Program-made: the position numbers and the translations under genes
Notes under the pieces: generated by a model
Databases searched by the model: none
What the model was told of the DNA's origin: nothing
Seen by the model: the letters and a program-made list of their open reading frames with translations, nothing else
In this document: positions 17,154 to 28,360 of the stretch, one piece after another
Position numbering within the stretch: position 1 is the first letter of the stretch
Layout: every line of letters starts with the position of its first letter
Source of the DNA: Trinickia sp. Y13
GTDB lineage: Bacteria; Pseudomonadota; Gammaproteobacteria; Burkholderiales; Burkholderiaceae
Direction of reading: 5' to 3'
DNA: 64,000 nt
Assembly (NCBI RefSeq): GCF_029522115.1
Contig: NZ_JAKWFK010000019.1
Span: forward strand, 1 to 64,000

Positions 17154-18563
17154 ATGTCAAAGACTCTCTACGACAAGTTGTGGGACTCGCACGTCGTCCA
17201 TACCGAAGAAGACGGCACGACGTTGCTCTACATCGATCGTCATTTGCTGCACGAAGTCACGAGCCCGCAAGCGTTCGAAGGGCTCAAGCTCAACGAACGT
17301 CCGCTGTGGCGCGTGAGCGCGAACCTGGCGGTGTCGGACCACAACGTGCCGACGACCGATCGCAGCCACGGGATCGCCGATCCCGTATCGAAGCTGCAGG
17401 TCGATACGCTCGATGCCAACTGCGACGCCTACGGCATCACGCAATTCAAAATGAACGACATGCGCCAAGGCATCGTTCATATCATTGGTCCCGAGCAAGG
17501 CGCCACGCTGCCTGGCATGACGATCGTGTGCGGCGATTCGCATACGTCGACGCACGGCGCGTTCGGCGCGCTCGCGCACGGCATAGGCACGTCGGAGGTC
17601 GAGCACGTGCTCGCCACGCAAACGCTCTTGCAAAAGAAGAGCAAGAACATGCTCGTCAAGGTCGAGGGTCCGTTGCCGCGCGGCTGCACGGCCAAGGACA
17701 TCGTGCTCGCCGTGATCGGCAAGATCGGCACGGCCGGCGGCACGGGCTACGCAATCGAATTCGGCGGCTCGACCATCCGCTCGCTGTCGATGGAAGGCCG
17801 GATGACCGTCTGCAACATGGCGATCGAAGCCGGCGCGCGCGCAGGCATGGTCGCCGTCGACGATACGACGATCGACTACCTGAAGGGCCGGCCGTATTCG
17901 CCGCAGGGCGTCGAATGGGATCACGCCGTCGAATACTGGCGCACGTTCGTCTCCGATCCGGGCGCGCATTTCGACCGGGTGGTCGAGATCGACGCGGCCC
18001 ACATCGTGCCCCAAGTGACCTGGGGCACTTCCCCGGAGATGGTGACGGCGATAGACGGCCGGGTGCCGGATCCGGAGCGCGAAAAAGATCCGGTCAAGCG
18101 CGGCGCGATGGAGCGTGCGCTGCAGTACATGGCGCTCGAGCCGAACGTGCCGATGGAGTCGATCAAGCTCGACAAGGTGTTCATCGGCTCGTGCACGAAT
18201 GCACGCATCGAGGACATCCGCGCCGCTGCGTACGTGGTGAAGAAACTCGGCCGCCGTGTCGCGTCGAATATCCGGCTGGCAATGGTCGTGCCGGGCTCTG
18301 GGCTCGTCAAGGCGCAGGCCGAACGCGAAGGGCTCGACAAAATCTTCGTCGATGCCGGCTTCGAATGGCGCGAGCCCGGTTGTTCGATGTGCCTCGCGAT
18401 GAATGCCGACCGGCTCGATCCGGGCGAGCGTTGCGCCTCGACTTCGAATCGCAATTTCGAAGGGCGCCAAGGTGCGGGCGGGCGCACGCACCTCGTGAGC
18501 CCGGCGATGGCCGCGGCTGCCGCGATCGAAGGTCATTTCGTCGACATTCGCAAATTGGGGTGA
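17154..18563 (+). CDS. leuC: 3-isopropylmalate dehydratase large subunit
   Basis: A 469-residue aconitase-family subunit that with LeuD isomerises 2- to 3-isopropylmalate. The [4Fe-4S] cysteines are in [12 protein letters not shown] near residue 345 and in [14 protein letters not shown] near residues 406-409. Substrate-binding elements include [20 protein letters not shown] near 125. The ATG at 17154 gives the standard N-terminus [15 protein letters not shown]; a longer frame begins at 17079 but lacks support. It starts the leuC-(entericidin)-leuD-leuB run. Confidence 0.96.
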   Translation: MSKTLYDKLWDSHVVHTEEDGTTLLYIDRHLLHEVTSPQAFEGLKLNERPLWRVSANLAVSDHNVPTTDRSHGIADPVSKLQVDTLDANCDAYGITQFKMNDMRQGIVHIIGPEQGATLPGMTIVCGDSHTSTHGAFGALAHGIGTSEVEHVLATQTLLQKKSKNMLVKVEGPLPRGCTAKDIVLAVIGKIGTAGGTGYAIEFGGSTIRSLSMEGRMTVCNMAIEAGARAGMVAVDDTTIDYLKGRPYSPQGVEWDHAVEYWRTFVSDPGAHFDRVVEIDAAHIVPQVTWGTSPEMVTAIDGRVPDPEREKDPVKRGAMERALQYMALEPNVPMESIKLDKVFIGSCTNARIEDIRAAAYVVKKLGRRVASNIRLAMVVPGSGLVKAQAEREGLDKIFVDAGFEWREPGCSMCLAMNADRLDPGERCASTSNRNFEGRQGAGGRTHLVSPAMAAAAAIEGHFVDIRKLG

Positions 18564-18567
18564 GGTG

Positions 18568-18711
18568 ATGAAAGCTTGGACGTTCTGGCGGCGCGCCGCA
18601 TCGATTGCGCTTGCCGGTACCTTGCTGGGCCTCGCGGGCTGCAACACGGTTGCCGGGTTCGGTCAGGACATGACCGATGCGGGCCACGCCATCAAGAAGG
18701 CTGCGGAGTAG
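18568..18711 (+). CDS. Entericidin A/B family lipoprotein
   Basis: A 47-residue gene with a GAGGTG ribosome site, 4 bp after leuC. The product begins MKAWTFWRR, has a hydrophobic signal segment at about 10-24 and a lipobox LAGC with the lipid-carrying cysteine at residue 25. The short mature part ends [11 protein letters not shown], the amphipathic tail typical of entericidins. Those small outer-membrane lipoproteins are known in enterics as a bacteriolytic pair, but most homologues elsewhere have no shown role. Its place between leuC and leuD means it is expressed with leucine biosynthesis. Confidence 0.85.
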   Translation: MKAWTFWRRAASIALAGTLLGLAGCNTVAGFGQDMTDAGHAIKKAAE

Positions 18712-18716
18712 AGAAC

Positions 18717-19367
18717 ATGGATAAATTCATCGTACATACCGGGCTCGTCGCGCCCCTCGATCGAGAAAACGTCGATACCGACGCGATCATCCCGAAGCAG
18801 TTCCTGAAGTCGATCAAACGCACCGGCTTTGGGCCGAACCTGTTCGACGAGTGGCGTTACCTCGATCATGGGGAGCCCGGCCAGGACAATTCGCGCCGGC
18901 CGCTGAACCCCGACTTCGTGCTCAATCAGCCGCGCTATCAGGGCGCATCGGTGTTGCTCGCCCGCAAGAACTTCGGTTGCGGCAGCTCGCGCGAGCACGC
19001 GCCGTGGGCGTTGCAGCAGTACGGCTTTCGCGCGCTGATCGCCCCGAGCTTCGCCGATATTTTCTTCAACAATTGTTTCAAGAATGGCGTGCTGCCGATC
19101 GTGCTTTCGGAGCAACAGGTCGATCATCTGTTTAACGAGACCTACGCGTTCAACGGCTATCAATTGACGATCGACCTCGAAGCGCAGCGTGTGCGCACGC
19201 CCGATGGCCGCGAGTACGCATTCGAAGTCGACGGCTTTCGCAAATATTGCCTGCTGAACGGTTTCGACGACATCGGCCTTACGCTGCGTCACGCCGACAA
19301 GATTCGCGCGTTCGAAGCCGAACGGATCGCCAAGCAGCCTTGGCTCGGCCACCGAATCATCGGCTGA
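18717..19367 (+). CDS. leuD: 3-isopropylmalate dehydratase small subunit
   Basis: A 216-residue partner of LeuC. It shows the family's [17 protein letters not shown] segment near residue 16, the [13 protein letters not shown] motif near residue 84 that contacts substrate, and [16 protein letters not shown] near 109. The start at 18717 gives [14 protein letters not shown], the expected N-terminus, and lies 5 bp after the entericidin stop. An open extension upstream is only a shadow of the entericidin gene. Confidence 0.96.
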   Translation: MDKFIVHTGLVAPLDRENVDTDAIIPKQFLKSIKRTGFGPNLFDEWRYLDHGEPGQDNSRRPLNPDFVLNQPRYQGASVLLARKNFGCGSSREHAPWALQQYGFRALIAPSFADIFFNNCFKNGVLPIVLSEQQVDHLFNETYAFNGYQLTIDLEAQRVRTPDGREYAFEVDGFRKYCLLNGFDDIGLTLRHADKIRAFEAERIAKQPWLGHRIIG

Positions 19368-19407
19368 AGCGACAAAACGGCAAACCGACAACCCGATAGG
19401 ACTCCTA

Positions 19408-20475
19408 ATGAAAATTGCTGTGCTCCCCGGTGACGGCATCGGCCCGGAAATCGTCAAGGAAGCGGTCAAGGTGCTCGATGCGCTCGGCGAAAAATTCGAG
19501 ATGGAAGAGGCGCCCGTCGGCGGCGCCGGTTATGAGGCGAAAGGGCATCCGCTGCCCGAATCGACGCTGGCGCTCGCGAAAGCGGCCGACGCCATCTTGT
19601 TCGGCGCGGTGGGCGATTGGAAGTACGATTCGCTCGAACGCGCGCTGCGCCCCGAGCAGGCGATCCTCGGATTGCGCAAGCATCTCGAGCTGTTCGCCAA
19701 CTTCCGCCCGGCGATCTGCTATCCGCAACTGACGGGCGCGTCCTCGCTCAAGCCCGAAATCGTCTCGGGCCTCGACATCTTGATCGTGCGCGAACTGAAC
19801 GGCGACATCTATTTCGGCTCGCCGCGCGGCGTCCGGCAAGCGCCGGACGGTCCTTTCGAAGGCGCGCGCGAGGGTTTCGACACGATGCGCTACTCGGAGC
19901 CGGAGGTGCGGCGCATCGCGCACGTCGCGTTCCAAGCGGCGCAAAAGCGCGCGAAGCGGCTGACCTCGGTGGACAAGGCCAACGTGCTCGAGACGTCGCA
20001 GTTGTGGAAGGACGTCATGATCGACGTGGCGAAGGAATATCCGGACGTCGAGTTGTCGCATATGTACGTGGATAACGCCGCGATGCAGCTCGTGAAGGCG
20101 CCGAAATCCTTCGACGTCATCGTGACGGGCAATATGTTCGGCGACATTTTGTCCGACGAGGCGGCCATGCTCACGGGCTCGATCGGCATGCTGCCGTCGG
20201 CATCGCTCGATCGCAACAACAAGGGCCTGTACGAACCCTCGCACGGCTCAGCGCCCGACATAGCAGGCAAGGGCGTGGCCAATCCGCTCGCAACGATATT
20301 GTCGGCGGCGATGATGCTGCGCTATTCGCTGAACAGGGCGGAACAGGCCGACCGGATCGAGAAGGCGGTGCAGAAGGTGCTCGAGGCGGGCTACCGCACG
20401 GGCGACATCGCCACGCCGGGTTGCCGTCAGGTCGGCACGGCGGAAATGGGCGACGCGGTGCGCGCGGCGCTCTGA
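19408..20475 (+). CDS. leuB: 3-isopropylmalate dehydrogenase
   Basis: A 355-residue NAD- and Mg-dependent enzyme that oxidises and decarboxylates 3-isopropylmalate in leucine synthesis. Visible are the N-terminal GDGIGPEIV (residues 8-16), the substrate loop [16 protein letters not shown] with its arginines, the Lys/Tyr region of the [14 protein letters not shown] segment, the metal Asp residues in [12 protein letters not shown] and the NAD-binding [14 protein letters not shown] near residue 277. It is the third leu gene, with a 40-bp gap after leuD. Confidence 0.97.
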   Translation: MKIAVLPGDGIGPEIVKEAVKVLDALGEKFEMEEAPVGGAGYEAKGHPLPESTLALAKAADAILFGAVGDWKYDSLERALRPEQAILGLRKHLELFANFRPAICYPQLTGASSLKPEIVSGLDILIVRELNGDIYFGSPRGVRQAPDGPFEGAREGFDTMRYSEPEVRRIAHVAFQAAQKRAKRLTSVDKANVLETSQLWKDVMIDVAKEYPDVELSHMYVDNAAMQLVKAPKSFDVIVTGNMFGDILSDEAAMLTGSIGMLPSASLDRNNKGLYEPSHGSAPDIAGKGVANPLATILSAAMMLRYSLNRAEQADRIEKAVQKVLEAGYRTGDIATPGCRQVGTAEMGDAVRAAL

Positions 20476-20606
20476 TCCGCGACGGCGTTTCGTGCGGCCG
20501 GGCGTCGTTGCTCCGTTCGCACGAAACCGCTGAAATCAAGGTTTTTTTGCTGGATCGCCTGCACCGGCTGGCGCGCCGATGTGGATTTTTCGTGTAGACT
20601 GTGCCG

Positions 20607-20753
20607 ATGGCGAAATTGTCCCCAATCTCCTCGATTGAAACCCCGCACGGCGATACGGCCCGTGCGGGCGGGTTCGCCATGGCTGGCGTCGTCGGCATTG
20701 CCGGCGCCATCGCCATTATTACGATTACCCCCAAAACGATCACGAAACGCTGA
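20607..20753 (+). CDS. Possible 48-residue membrane peptide (unsupported by homology)
   Basis: In the 359-bp gap between leuB and asd there is a short frame starting MAKLSPISSIETPHGD and ending in KTITKR. Residues about 21-42 form a Gly/Ala/Ile-rich stretch long enough to cross a membrane. There is no clear ribosome site, and a 9-bp inverted repeat (CCCGCACGG with CCGTGCGGG) lies within the frame. It may be chance. The rest of the gap shows no supported feature. Confidence 0.25.
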   Translation: MAKLSPISSIETPHGDTARAGGFAMAGVVGIAGAIAIITITPKTITKR

Positions 20754-20834
20754 TCGTCCGTCGTGCCCGCTCGTCTTCCCCGCGCGGTCACGCCGGGCAA
20801 AGTTGCGGGGAAGCGTCCACTCCAAGGGTTAGTC

Positions 20835-21956
20835 ATGAACGTAGGTCTCGTAGGTTGGCGCGGCATGGTCGGCAGCGTCCTGATGCAGCGGATGCAGCAG
20901 GAAGGCGATTTCGATCTGATCGAACCGGTGTTTTTCAGCACCAGCAACGTGGGCGGCAACGCGCCGTCGTTCGCCAAGAACGAGACGAAGCTCAAGGATG
21001 CCAAGAGCATCGACGATCTGAAGAAGTGCGACGTCGTCATCACCTGCCAAGGCGGCGATTACACGAACGAGGTGTTCCCGAAGCTGCGTGCGGCGGGCTG
21101 GAACGGTTACTGGATCGACGCTGCGTCGTCGCTGCGGATGGCTGACGACGCCGTCATCGTTCTCGATCCGGTGAACCTGGACGTGATCAAGGACGCACTC
21201 GTCAAAGGCACGAAGAATTTCATCGGCGGCAACTGCACCGTCAGCCTGATGCTGATGGCGCTCGGCGGTTTGTTCAGCGCGGACCTCGTCGACTGGATGA
21301 CGGCCATGACGTATCAGGCGGCCTCGGGCGCGGGCGCGCAAAACATGCGCGAGCTGCTCTCGCAAATGGGCGCATTGCACGACGCCGTCAAGCCGCAACT
21401 GGCCGATCCGGCCTCCGCCATTCTCGATATCGACCGCCGCGTGCTCGAAACGATGAATTCCGACGCGATGCCGACGCAGCATTTCGGCGTGCCGCTGGCC
21501 GGGTCGTTGATCCCCTGGATCGACAAGGATCTCGGCAACGGCATGTCCAAGGAAGAGTGGAAGGGCGGCGCCGAGGCCAACAAGATTCTCGGCAAGCCTG
21601 CCATGGGACAAGCCGGTTCGATTCCTGTCGATGGCCTGTGCGTGCGCATCGGCGCGATGCGCTGCCACTCGCAAGCGCTGACGATCAAGCTGAAGAAGGA
21701 CGTGCCGCTCGACGAGATCAACGGCATCCTCGCAGCGGCCAACGATTGGGTGAGGGTCGTGCCGAACGAGCGCGAAGCATCGATGCGCGAATTGTCGCCC
21801 GCGGTCGTGACGGGCACGCTGTCGGTGCCGGTCGGCCGGTTGCGCAAGCTCGCCATGGGCGGCGAATACCTGTCCGCGTTCACGGTGGGCGATCAACTCC
21901 TTTGGGGCGCCGCCGAGCCGCTGCGCCGCATGCTGCGCATCCTGTTGGAGAAGTAA
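20835..21956 (+). CDS. asd: aspartate-semialdehyde dehydrogenase
   Basis: A 373-residue NADPH enzyme that makes L-aspartate 4-semialdehyde from aspartyl phosphate for lysine, methionine, threonine and cell wall. The dinucleotide motif [10 protein letters not shown] is at residues 4-13. The catalytic cysteine is C134 in GGNCTVSLM, and the proton-transfer His is in [14 protein letters not shown] near residue 278. The ATG at 20835 is the family start; an open extension to 20763 lacks support. It follows leuB and precedes fimV, the usual order in this group. Confidence 0.96.
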   Translation: MNVGLVGWRGMVGSVLMQRMQQEGDFDLIEPVFFSTSNVGGNAPSFAKNETKLKDAKSIDDLKKCDVVITCQGGDYTNEVFPKLRAAGWNGYWIDAASSLRMADDAVIVLDPVNLDVIKDALVKGTKNFIGGNCTVSLMLMALGGLFSADLVDWMTAMTYQAASGAGAQNMRELLSQMGALHDAVKPQLADPASAILDIDRRVLETMNSDAMPTQHFGVPLAGSLIPWIDKDLGNGMSKEEWKGGAEANKILGKPAMGQAGSIPVDGLCVRIGAMRCHSQALTIKLKKDVPLDEINGILAAANDWVRVVPNEREASMRELSPAVVTGTLSVPVGRLRKLAMGGEYLSAFTVGDQLLWGAAEPLRRMLRILLEK

Positions 21957-22074
21957 GCTGCATCGCGCGGGGCAGTCCGCCACGGGCGCCGAATCGAGCC
22001 GCCCGCCATGCCTCGCAGTGGTTTTGACCGGGTTCCTCACGTAAACTATGCGGCTACGACGCAGAGGAACCCCG

Positions 22075-22105
22075 AAAAGGCGTCGCCTTGTCGCGACGCC
22101 TTTTT
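22075..22105 (+). terminator. Rho-independent terminator after asd
   Basis: AAAAGGCGTCGC (22075-22086) pairs perfectly with GCGACGCCTTTT (22093-22104) over a 6-nt loop and ends in a T-run. It would separate the leu-asd unit from fimV. Confidence 0.9.
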
Positions 22106-22175
22106 CATTGCCGCAGCAAATGTTGGTCTCTCCCAAACGCCATATTGAGGCGCGCTTGACGCGCGTGACATCTTC

Positions 22176-24695
22176 ATGACAACACGTTCGACGCGTCGCA
22201 CCGTCCCGCTCGCGATCGCCGGTCCGGCGCTCGTCTTCGCATGGCTCGTCGGCGCGTCGCCGCGTGCAATGGCCGCGCCCGCCGCCGTGGCCCCCGCCAC
22301 CGCCTCGAGCGCCCAAGCAGCGACGCCGGCCGTTGCTCCCGGAACCACTCAGTACGCGGTGAAGCCCGGGCAATCGCTCGCCGACATCGCCGCGGCCGCC
22401 ACCCAGTCGCACGACAAGGCCGTGCTCAGCCGCGCGGCGAAAGTCATTTTCGATGCCAATCCGTCCGCGTTTTCGCGCGGCGATCCTAGCTTGTTGAAGT
22501 TGGGCGCCGTGCTGAATGTGCCGCCGCTCGATGAGACGGGCGCGCTAGCCAAGAGCGCGCCTGAGCCGGCCGCGCCAGCCGCGTCAAGTGCGCCGAGTGC
22601 GCCGAGTGCGCCGAGCGCAGCTTCGACGGCTGCCGCGGCTTCGCAGGCTGCTGCTGCCGGCGCGAAGGCAAGCGGCGCGCAATCGGCGGCGCCGGCATCG
22701 GCGCCCGCGGCGGCCGTATCGCAGGCATCCGCTGGCGCGGGTGCCGCGGCGCCCGCCAAGCCGGTGGCGTCGCCCGCGACGCATCCGCAACCGAACGTTC
22801 CGGCAGCGGTGGCTGGCGGGCATGCATGGAGCGGAGCGATCGAGTCCGCGCCCAGCGCTGCGTCGAGCGCGCCCGCGGAAGCAGTGGCAAGTGCGACCCA
22901 GGAGTCCGCGGCCGGCGCTGCCTCGGCCGCCGCGGCCAGTCAACCGGCAGCGAGCGGTGCGGCAACGGCCGGCGCTTCGACTGTCACCGCCGCGAGCGCG
23001 GCGGGCAAGGCGGGAGCTTCCGCCGCCACAGCGGCCGCCATGGCAGCGTCACACCCCAAAGTCTCGAGCCTGCAGCAACTACTGACGCTCAAGAACAGGG
23101 TGTTGATGGAATTGCAGCGGCACGGGTTCGGAACGTCTTCGTCGAGTCGTTCCGGCGCGACGGGCAATGCACCCGTGGGCGCATCAGGTTTCGCTGCCGC
23201 GCCGCCCGCGTCCGGCGTGGTTGCGCCTGCCCCAGGACCTTCGCGCGCCGCGGCTGCCGCCAATCAGCGTTTCATCAGCGTGGGCGGTTACGGCGTAGCG
23301 CGCGACGACATCCCGGCTATCGCCGCCATGGCGGCCGCTGTGGCGGCAGCGCTGCTCGTTTTGCTCGTCGCGCTCGGCATGAGCCGGCGCAAGCGGCGCG
23401 CAGCGGTTGCATCCGCGGCCTCCACCGGTGGCGCCGCGAGCGCGGCGCCGGCGGCCGAGGAGAGCGAGAGGGCGCGGCCGCCGGCCAGGCCGGCTACGCC
23501 GGCGGACGACCCCATCGAAGCTGAATTTCTGAGCATCCTCGCGCGAAATCCCACGAGCAAACGTGCGCTGATGGGGCTCGCCGGACGTTACGCCGAGCGC
23601 GGGAACGTGCGCGGGTTCGACGAAATCGCGCAACGCATCTATCGCCTTTCCGGCGGGCGCGGTCCGAACTGGGTCCACGTTGCCGCGCTCGGCCGTCAGC
23701 TCGATCCGGAGAACTCGATGTTCGCGCTTCCAGCCGCCGAAAGCGACGAATCCGGCTTGGCTGAGACGCAGGACGGTGGCGCGGCGGAGGAAACGACGTC
23801 CGAGGCGAGCGCGTCGTCGGAATGGCCGCGCGCGGATGAGCCCGAGCAACGCCCCCGTGCCGAGGTGCCGGTCGAGCACCCGCCCGAGGGCGCGACGGTT
23901 CCGGAGTTGACTGACGTCATCGCGCAGCCGCAACCGGGCATCGAGCCGGAACCCCAGCCCGAACTTCAGCCGGGACCCCAGCCGACATCCTCGCCGGAAT
24001 CAACGCCTGCGATCGAAACCGCGCCCCAAGCAGCGCAAGCGCCTGCGGCACACTCCGAATCGGAGCATGAGCAGGAACTCGAAGCCGAATCGGGCGAACC
24101 GGCAAGTGCATCTCGCCCGGATGCAACGCTTCCGCCGGAAGCCGTCGCGGCGCTAGGCGCCCTGGACCTCGGTTTGCCTCCGCGCGCTGAGCCCGGCCCC
24201 AATGCGTCGGTTCCATTTCATGACATGGAAACGCACGAACAGGCCGGGACCGAATCAGCCCAGAGCGAGCCGTCGCCGCAAGTAACCGCAGCGGCCGCGC
24301 CGCATGAGCCGCACGCGGAGCCTTCCGCGCAGCACGAGCCAAAGGCGAACGCGGCCCACGAGCCCGAAGCTGCCCCTGCCGAGCCGCTAGCCGCGCCTAG
24401 CGTGACAGGGCTGGGCGCTGCGCCGGTCGGGCCGCTCAAGCTTTCGTTCAACCTCGATCTCCCGGGTGCGGACGCAAGCGAAGGCGCAATGGCCGCCGCC
24501 GCGCCGTTGCCGCAATTCACGCCCGAGCAACTCGCCAAGATCGCGCGCAACAAGCTCGATCTCGCTGCCGAATATATCGCGCTCGGCGATCTCGGCGGCG
24601 CGCGCACGCTGATTCACGAAGTCATCGAGTCCAACGATGCGGCTACGCGAGAGGACGCGCACGCGTTGCTGGCGACGCTAGCGCCGCTTTCGTGA
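22176..24695 (+). CDS. fimV: FimV-like inner-membrane protein
   Basis: An 839-residue protein of the FimV/HubP type, which binds peptidoglycan and organises polar structures such as type IV pili. A signal-like N-terminus (about 1-34) is followed by a FimV/LysM-type segment (58-117, [14 protein letters not shown] to GAVLNVPP). A long Ala/Ser/Pro-rich region covers about 120-290, and a short coiled segment lies near 297-318. A membrane helix spans about 379-402 and a TPR-like block about 448-515. An acidic Pro/Glu-rich stretch leads to the FimV C-terminal domain at about 790-839 ([20 protein letters not shown]). The stop overlaps the truA start by 4 bp if GTG is used. Confidence 0.88.
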   Translation: MTTRSTRRTVPLAIAGPALVFAWLVGASPRAMAAPAAVAPATASSAQAATPAVAPGTTQYAVKPGQSLADIAAAATQSHDKAVLSRAAKVIFDANPSAFSRGDPSLLKLGAVLNVPPLDETGALAKSAPEPAAPAASSAPSAPSAPSAASTAAAASQAAAAGAKASGAQSAAPASAPAAAVSQASAGAGAAAPAKPVASPATHPQPNVPAAVAGGHAWSGAIESAPSAASSAPAEAVASATQESAAGAASAAAASQPAASGAATAGASTVTAASAAGKAGASAATAAAMAASHPKVSSLQQLLTLKNRVLMELQRHGFGTSSSSRSGATGNAPVGASGFAAAPPASGVVAPAPGPSRAAAAANQRFISVGGYGVARDDIPAIAAMAAAVAAALLVLLVALGMSRRKRRAAVASAASTGGAASAAPAAEESERARPPARPATPADDPIEAEFLSILARNPTSKRALMGLAGRYAERGNVRGFDEIAQRIYRLSGGRGPNWVHVAALGRQLDPENSMFALPAAESDESGLAETQDGGAAEETTSEASASSEWPRADEPEQRPRAEVPVEHPPEGATVPELTDVIAQPQPGIEPEPQPELQPGPQPTSSPESTPAIETAPQAAQAPAAHSESEHEQELEAESGEPASASRPDATLPPEAVAALGALDLGLPPRAEPGPNASVPFHDMETHEQAGTESAQSEPSPQVTAAAAPHEPHAEPSAQHEPKANAAHEPEAAPAEPLAAPSVTGLGAAPVGPLKLSFNLDLPGADASEGAMAAAAPLPQFTPEQLAKIARNKLDLAAEYIALGDLGGARTLIHEVIESNDAATREDAHALLATLAPLS
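22587..22613 (+). repeat. Tandem 9-bp repeat inside fimV
   Basis: AGTGCGCCG is repeated three times exactly, followed by a degenerate fourth copy. It encodes a Ser-Ala-Pro array in the flexible periplasmic region. A change of copy number would keep the frame. Confidence 0.8.
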
Positions 24696-25513
24696 CGGCT
24701 ACCATGCGCATCGCTCTCGGGATCCAATACGACGGCACCGCGTTTTGCGGCTGGCAGTCCCAACCTCACGGCAAGACTGTGCAAGACGCGTTGGAGCGCG
24801 CGCTGGCCGATTTCGCTTGCAAGCCGTTGCCGACGGTCGTCGCGGGCCGCACGGACACGGGGGTGCATGGGCTCGGGCAGGTGGTGCATTTCGACACCGA
24901 TCTCGATCGCGAGGACTTTTCCTGGGTGCGCGGCACGAACGCCTTCCTGCCGCCGACCGTGGCCGTGCTGTGGGCCAAGCGGATGCCCGATGCTTTTCAT
25001 GCGCGATTTTCGGCGTTCGAGCGCACTTATTACTACATGCTCTACGTGAATGCCGTCCGCTCGCCGATGCTGGCAGGGCGCGCGGGCTGGATTCATACGC
25101 CGCTGGACCTCGAGGCCATGCGCGCCGCCGCGCGGTGCCTGCTCGGCGAGCACGACTTCTCGGCGTTTCGCTCGTCGGAGTGCCAGGCCAAGACGCCGGT
25201 CAAACATCTCTACGAGATCGACATTCGCCAAGCGGGCGACATCATCCACTTTCGTTTTCGGGCGAACGCGTTCCTGCATCACATGGTCCGCAATCTGATG
25301 GGCTCGCTCGTGGCCGTAGGCCGGGGGCGCTACCCGGTGCCGTGGCTGGCCGATGTGCTCGCAAGCCGCGACCGCAACCGCGCCGCGCCGACGTTCATGC
25401 CCGAAGGCTTGTACCTGGCCCATGTCGGCTATCCCGAGGTCTTCGCGGTGCCGCCCGCGCCCCTCGGCAGCGTACCTTGGAGCGGCATTTGGAGCGAGTC
25501 AAGCCATGTCTAG
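24692..25513 (+). CDS. truA: tRNA pseudouridine(38-40) synthase
   Basis: A 273-residue enzyme that converts uridines 38-40 of tRNA anticodon arms to pseudouridine. The catalytic Asp is D55 in [10 protein letters not shown]. Other family elements are [13 protein letters not shown] near residue 13, the [14 protein letters not shown] segment, and the [16 protein letters not shown] motif near 188. The GTG at 24692 overlaps the fimV stop; an in-frame ATG at 24704 is equally likely. The stop overlaps trpF by 8 bp. Confidence 0.95.
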   Translation: MTATMRIALGIQYDGTAFCGWQSQPHGKTVQDALERALADFACKPLPTVVAGRTDTGVHGLGQVVHFDTDLDREDFSWVRGTNAFLPPTVAVLWAKRMPDAFHARFSAFERTYYYMLYVNAVRSPMLAGRAGWIHTPLDLEAMRAAARCLLGEHDFSAFRSSECQAKTPVKHLYEIDIRQAGDIIHFRFRANAFLHHMVRNLMGSLVAVGRGRYPVPWLADVLASRDRNRAAPTFMPEGLYLAHVGYPEVFAVPPAPLGSVPWSGIWSESSHV

Positions 25514-26201
25514 CGCCGTCCCCGTTTCGCCCGCCGCCGGCTCGATCCCTCACCGCACGCGCATCAAGCTGTGCGGGTTGTCGCGCCGGGCAGACGTCGA
25601 GCTAGCCGTCGATCTCGGAGCCGATGCGATCGGCTTGGTCTTCTATCCGCCGAGTCCGCGCTCGGTCGGCGTCGCCGAGGCGATCGACCTCGCTCGCGCG
25701 CTGCCGCCTTTCGTCTCGATCGTAGGCTTGTTCGTGAATCCGACCGTGGACTGGATCGGTGAAGTGGCGAGCAACGTGCCGCTCACCATGCTGCAGTTTC
25801 ACGGCGACGAAACCGCCGCGCAATGCGAGGAGCTAGCGAGCGTGGCCGGGTTGCCTTGGCTGCGCGCATTGCGCGTCGCGGCGGATACGCAGCCCCGCGA
25901 TTTGGTAGAATCGGCGCTTAACTATTCGTCAGCCGGCGGCTTGCTCTTCGACACGCTCGTCGAAGGCTATGGCGGCGGCGGGAAGACATTCGATTGGTCA
26001 CTTATTCCAGCAGAGCTCGCGCGTCGGGCCGTTTTGAGTGGTGGGTTGAACGCGCAAAACGTCGGTGACGCCATTCGGCGCGTGCGCCCGTACGCGGTCG
26101 ATGTGTCGAGCGGCATCGAAGTGCCGGGCGCCAGGGGCGTGAAGGATCCCGCCCGAATGGCGGCGTTCGTGCGTGCAGTGCGCGCAGCGGACGCCGAGTG
26201 A
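25506..26201 (+). CDS. trpF: phosphoribosylanthranilate isomerase
   Basis: A 231-residue TIM-barrel enzyme of tryptophan synthesis that converts phosphoribosylanthranilate to CdRP. The catalytic cysteine is in [14 protein letters not shown] near residue 22. FYPPSPRSV near 47 and LQFHGDE near 98 are substrate elements, and the catalytic Asp is in the region near [17 protein letters not shown]. The phosphate site is in [16 protein letters not shown] near 200. About 15 extra residues precede the core. It overlaps truA by 8 bp, so the trp run is fed by the fimV-truA transcript. Confidence 0.95.
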   Translation: MSSAVPVSPAAGSIPHRTRIKLCGLSRRADVELAVDLGADAIGLVFYPPSPRSVGVAEAIDLARALPPFVSIVGLFVNPTVDWIGEVASNVPLTMLQFHGDETAAQCEELASVAGLPWLRALRVAADTQPRDLVESALNYSSAGGLLFDTLVEGYGGGGKTFDWSLIPAELARRAVLSGGLNAQNVGDAIRRVRPYAVDVSSGIEVPGARGVKDPARMAAFVRAVRAADAE

Positions 26202-26256
26202 AAGCCTAGGCGGCGCGGCCGGACGTGCCTCGCCGCCGCTGCGAAGAGTGACAACC

Positions 26257-27450
26257 ATGTACGACCTTCCGGATCAACGGGGCCATTTCGGCCCATACGG
26301 CGGCACTTTCGTCGCCGAAACGCTCGTCCATGCGCTGGACGAGCTGCGCTTGGCCTACGAGCAGTACAGCAAGGACCCCGAGTTCATCGCCGAGTACGAG
26401 CGCGAGCTCAAATATTTCGTCGGGCGCCCGTCGCCGATTTACCACGCGCGGCGCTGGAGCGAGCTGCTCGGCGGGGCGCAGGTGTTCCTCAAACGCGAGG
26501 ACCTCAATCACACGGGCGCGCATAAGGTCAACAACGTGATCGGCCAAGCGTTGCTCGCCAAGCGCATGGGCAAGCCGCGCGTGATCGCCGAAACGGGCGC
26601 CGGCCAGCATGGCGTCGCGACCGCCACGATCGCAGCGCGTTTCGGCATGGAATGCGTCGTCTACATGGGCGCCGAGGACGTGCGGCGGCAAGCGGCCAAC
26701 GTCTATCGAATGAAGCTGCTCGGCGCCACCGTCGTGCCGGTCGAGTCCGGTTCGCGCACGCTCAAGGATGCGCTGAACGAAGCCATGCGCGACTGGGTCA
26801 CGAACGTCGAGAGCACGTTCTACATCATCGGCACGGTTGCCGGTCCGCATCCGTATCCGATGATGGTCCGCGATTTCCAGCGGGTGATCGGCGACGAGTG
26901 CCGCGTGCAGATGCCCGAACTCACGGGACGCCAGCCTGACATGGTCATCGCCTGCGTCGGCGGCGGCTCCAACGCCATGGGCATCTTCTATCCCTACATC
27001 GACGATGCGGCGGTCAAGCTCATCGGCGTCGAGGCCGCGGGCGACGGGATCGAGACGGGACGGCACGCCGCCTCGCTCATCGGCGGCAGCCCCGGCGTGC
27101 TGCACGGCAATCGCACGTACCTGTTGCAGGACGAGAACGGCCAGATCATCGAGACACATTCGGTGTCGGCGGGCCTCGACTATCCGGGGGTCGGCCCCGA
27201 GCACGCCTGGTTGAAGGACAGCGGCCGCGCGCAATACGTCGGTATCACCGATGAGGAAGCGCTCAAGGCGTTCCACGATTGCTGCCGGATCGAAGGCATC
27301 ATCCCCGCGCTCGAGTCGAGCCACGCGCTCGCTTATGCGGCCAAGATCGCGCCTTCGCTTTCTCGCGAGACGCATCTGCTCGTCAATCTTTCTGGCCGCG
27401 GCGACAAGGATATGCATACAGTCGCCGAACGCTCGGGCCTCGCGCTCTGA
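26257..27450 (+). CDS. trpB: tryptophan synthase beta chain
   Basis: A 397-residue PLP enzyme that joins indole and serine. The PLP lysine is in HTGAHKVNN near residue 90, the [10 protein letters not shown] loop near 112, and the phosphate-binding GGGSNAMG near 236. The start at 26257 ([16 protein letters not shown]) matches the family; the frame is open 28 codons further but has no support. It is separated from trpA by a DNA methyltransferase gene. Confidence 0.97.
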   Translation: MYDLPDQRGHFGPYGGTFVAETLVHALDELRLAYEQYSKDPEFIAEYERELKYFVGRPSPIYHARRWSELLGGAQVFLKREDLNHTGAHKVNNVIGQALLAKRMGKPRVIAETGAGQHGVATATIAARFGMECVVYMGAEDVRRQAANVYRMKLLGATVVPVESGSRTLKDALNEAMRDWVTNVESTFYIIGTVAGPHPYPMMVRDFQRVIGDECRVQMPELTGRQPDMVIACVGGGSNAMGIFYPYIDDAAVKLIGVEAAGDGIETGRHAASLIGGSPGVLHGNRTYLLQDENGQIIETHSVSAGLDYPGVGPEHAWLKDSGRAQYVGITDEEALKAFHDCCRIEGIIPALESSHALAYAAKIAPSLSRETHLLVNLSGRGDKDMHTVAERSGLAL

Positions 27451-27461
27451 GCCACCGAAGC

Positions 27462-28334
27462 ATGCGCGATCTCATCGACGAATTCGACGCACCGCGGCCT
27501 GCGGCCGCGGGCGGCGCGCTCGGCAGCTCGGGTGCGCCGCGTCCGGCCATCGATCTGCGCAACCGCGATTTCTTGGCGGATGCGCAGACGGTGCCGGACG
27601 GATCGATCGATCTGATCGTCGCCGATCCGCCCTACGGCCTCGGCAAGGATTACGGCAACGATTCCGACATGCGCTCGGGCGAGGCGTTTCTCGAGTGGAC
27701 GCGCGCTTGGCTCGAGCTGGCCGTTCCGAAGCTCAAGGCGAGCGGCTCGCTATACGTGTTCTGCACTTGGCAGTACGCGCCGGAAATCTTTTCGTTCTTG
27801 AAGACCAAGCTCACGATGGTCAACGAGATCATCTGGGACCGGCGCGTGCCGAGCATGGGCGGCACGACGCGGCGTTTCACGTCGGTGCACGACAACATCG
27901 GATTGTTCGCCGTGTCGAAGGACTATTACTTCGACCTCGACCCCGTGCGGATTCCGTACGACGCAGCCACGAAGAAGGCGCGCTCTCGCAAGCTGTTCGA
28001 GGGGAGCAAGTGGCTCGAGGTGGGCTACAACCCGAAGGATGTCTGGTCGGTGTCGAGGCTGCATCGGCAGCATGCCGAGCGCGTCGATCATCCGACGCAA
28101 AAGCCCCTCGAGATCGTCGAGCGGATGGTGCTCGCAAGCTGTCCGCCGGGCGGGCGCGTGCTCGATCCGTTCATGGGCAGCGGCACGACGGCGGTGGCCT
28201 GTGCGCGGCATGCGCGCGCATTCGTTGGCTATGAGATCAATGAAAATTACTGCGCGATCGCGCGCGAACGAGTCGCCGCTGTCAGCGGCATATCGTCCGA
28301 CGCGCCCGCCGTTGCCTTGGAAGCGGCACGGTAG
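27462..28334 (+). CDS. Orphan DNA adenine N6-methyltransferase
   Basis: A 290-residue DNA methyltransferase of the beta-type order. The catalytic DPPYGL is at residues 55-60 and the SAM motif [10 protein letters not shown] at 235-244, with the variable target region between them. DPPY predicts N6-methyladenine. No restriction endonuclease lies nearby, so it acts as an orphan enzyme. It lies between trpB and trpA, gaps 11 and 26 bp, so it is cotranscribed with tryptophan synthase. From memory, a methyltransferase near the trp genes of Burkholderia cenocepacia methylates GTWWAC and affects gene expression. Whether this enzyme has the same target must be tested. Confidence 0.9.
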   Translation: MRDLIDEFDAPRPAAAGGALGSSGAPRPAIDLRNRDFLADAQTVPDGSIDLIVADPPYGLGKDYGNDSDMRSGEAFLEWTRAWLELAVPKLKASGSLYVFCTWQYAPEIFSFLKTKLTMVNEIIWDRRVPSMGGTTRRFTSVHDNIGLFAVSKDYYFDLDPVRIPYDAATKKARSRKLFEGSKWLEVGYNPKDVWSVSRLHRQHAERVDHPTQKPLEIVERMVLASCPPGGRVLDPFMGSGTTAVACARHARAFVGYEINENYCAIARERVAAVSGISSDAPAVALEAAR

Positions 28335-28360
28335 TCGCGCTTATTGGCAGAGAAGACATC

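Noticed and set aside
17157-18647. Open frame of 496 codons opposite leuC
   Set aside because: Mirror frame of leuC without any family motif.
20829-22412. Open frame of 527 codons opposite asd and the start of fimV
   Set aside because: Antisense shadow; it would span the clear terminator at 22075-22105.
22587-22613. Tandem repeats as a possible CRISPR or phase-variation tract
   Set aside because: The unit is 9 bp, has no spacers and keeps the frame inside the Ser-Ala-Pro region of FimV.
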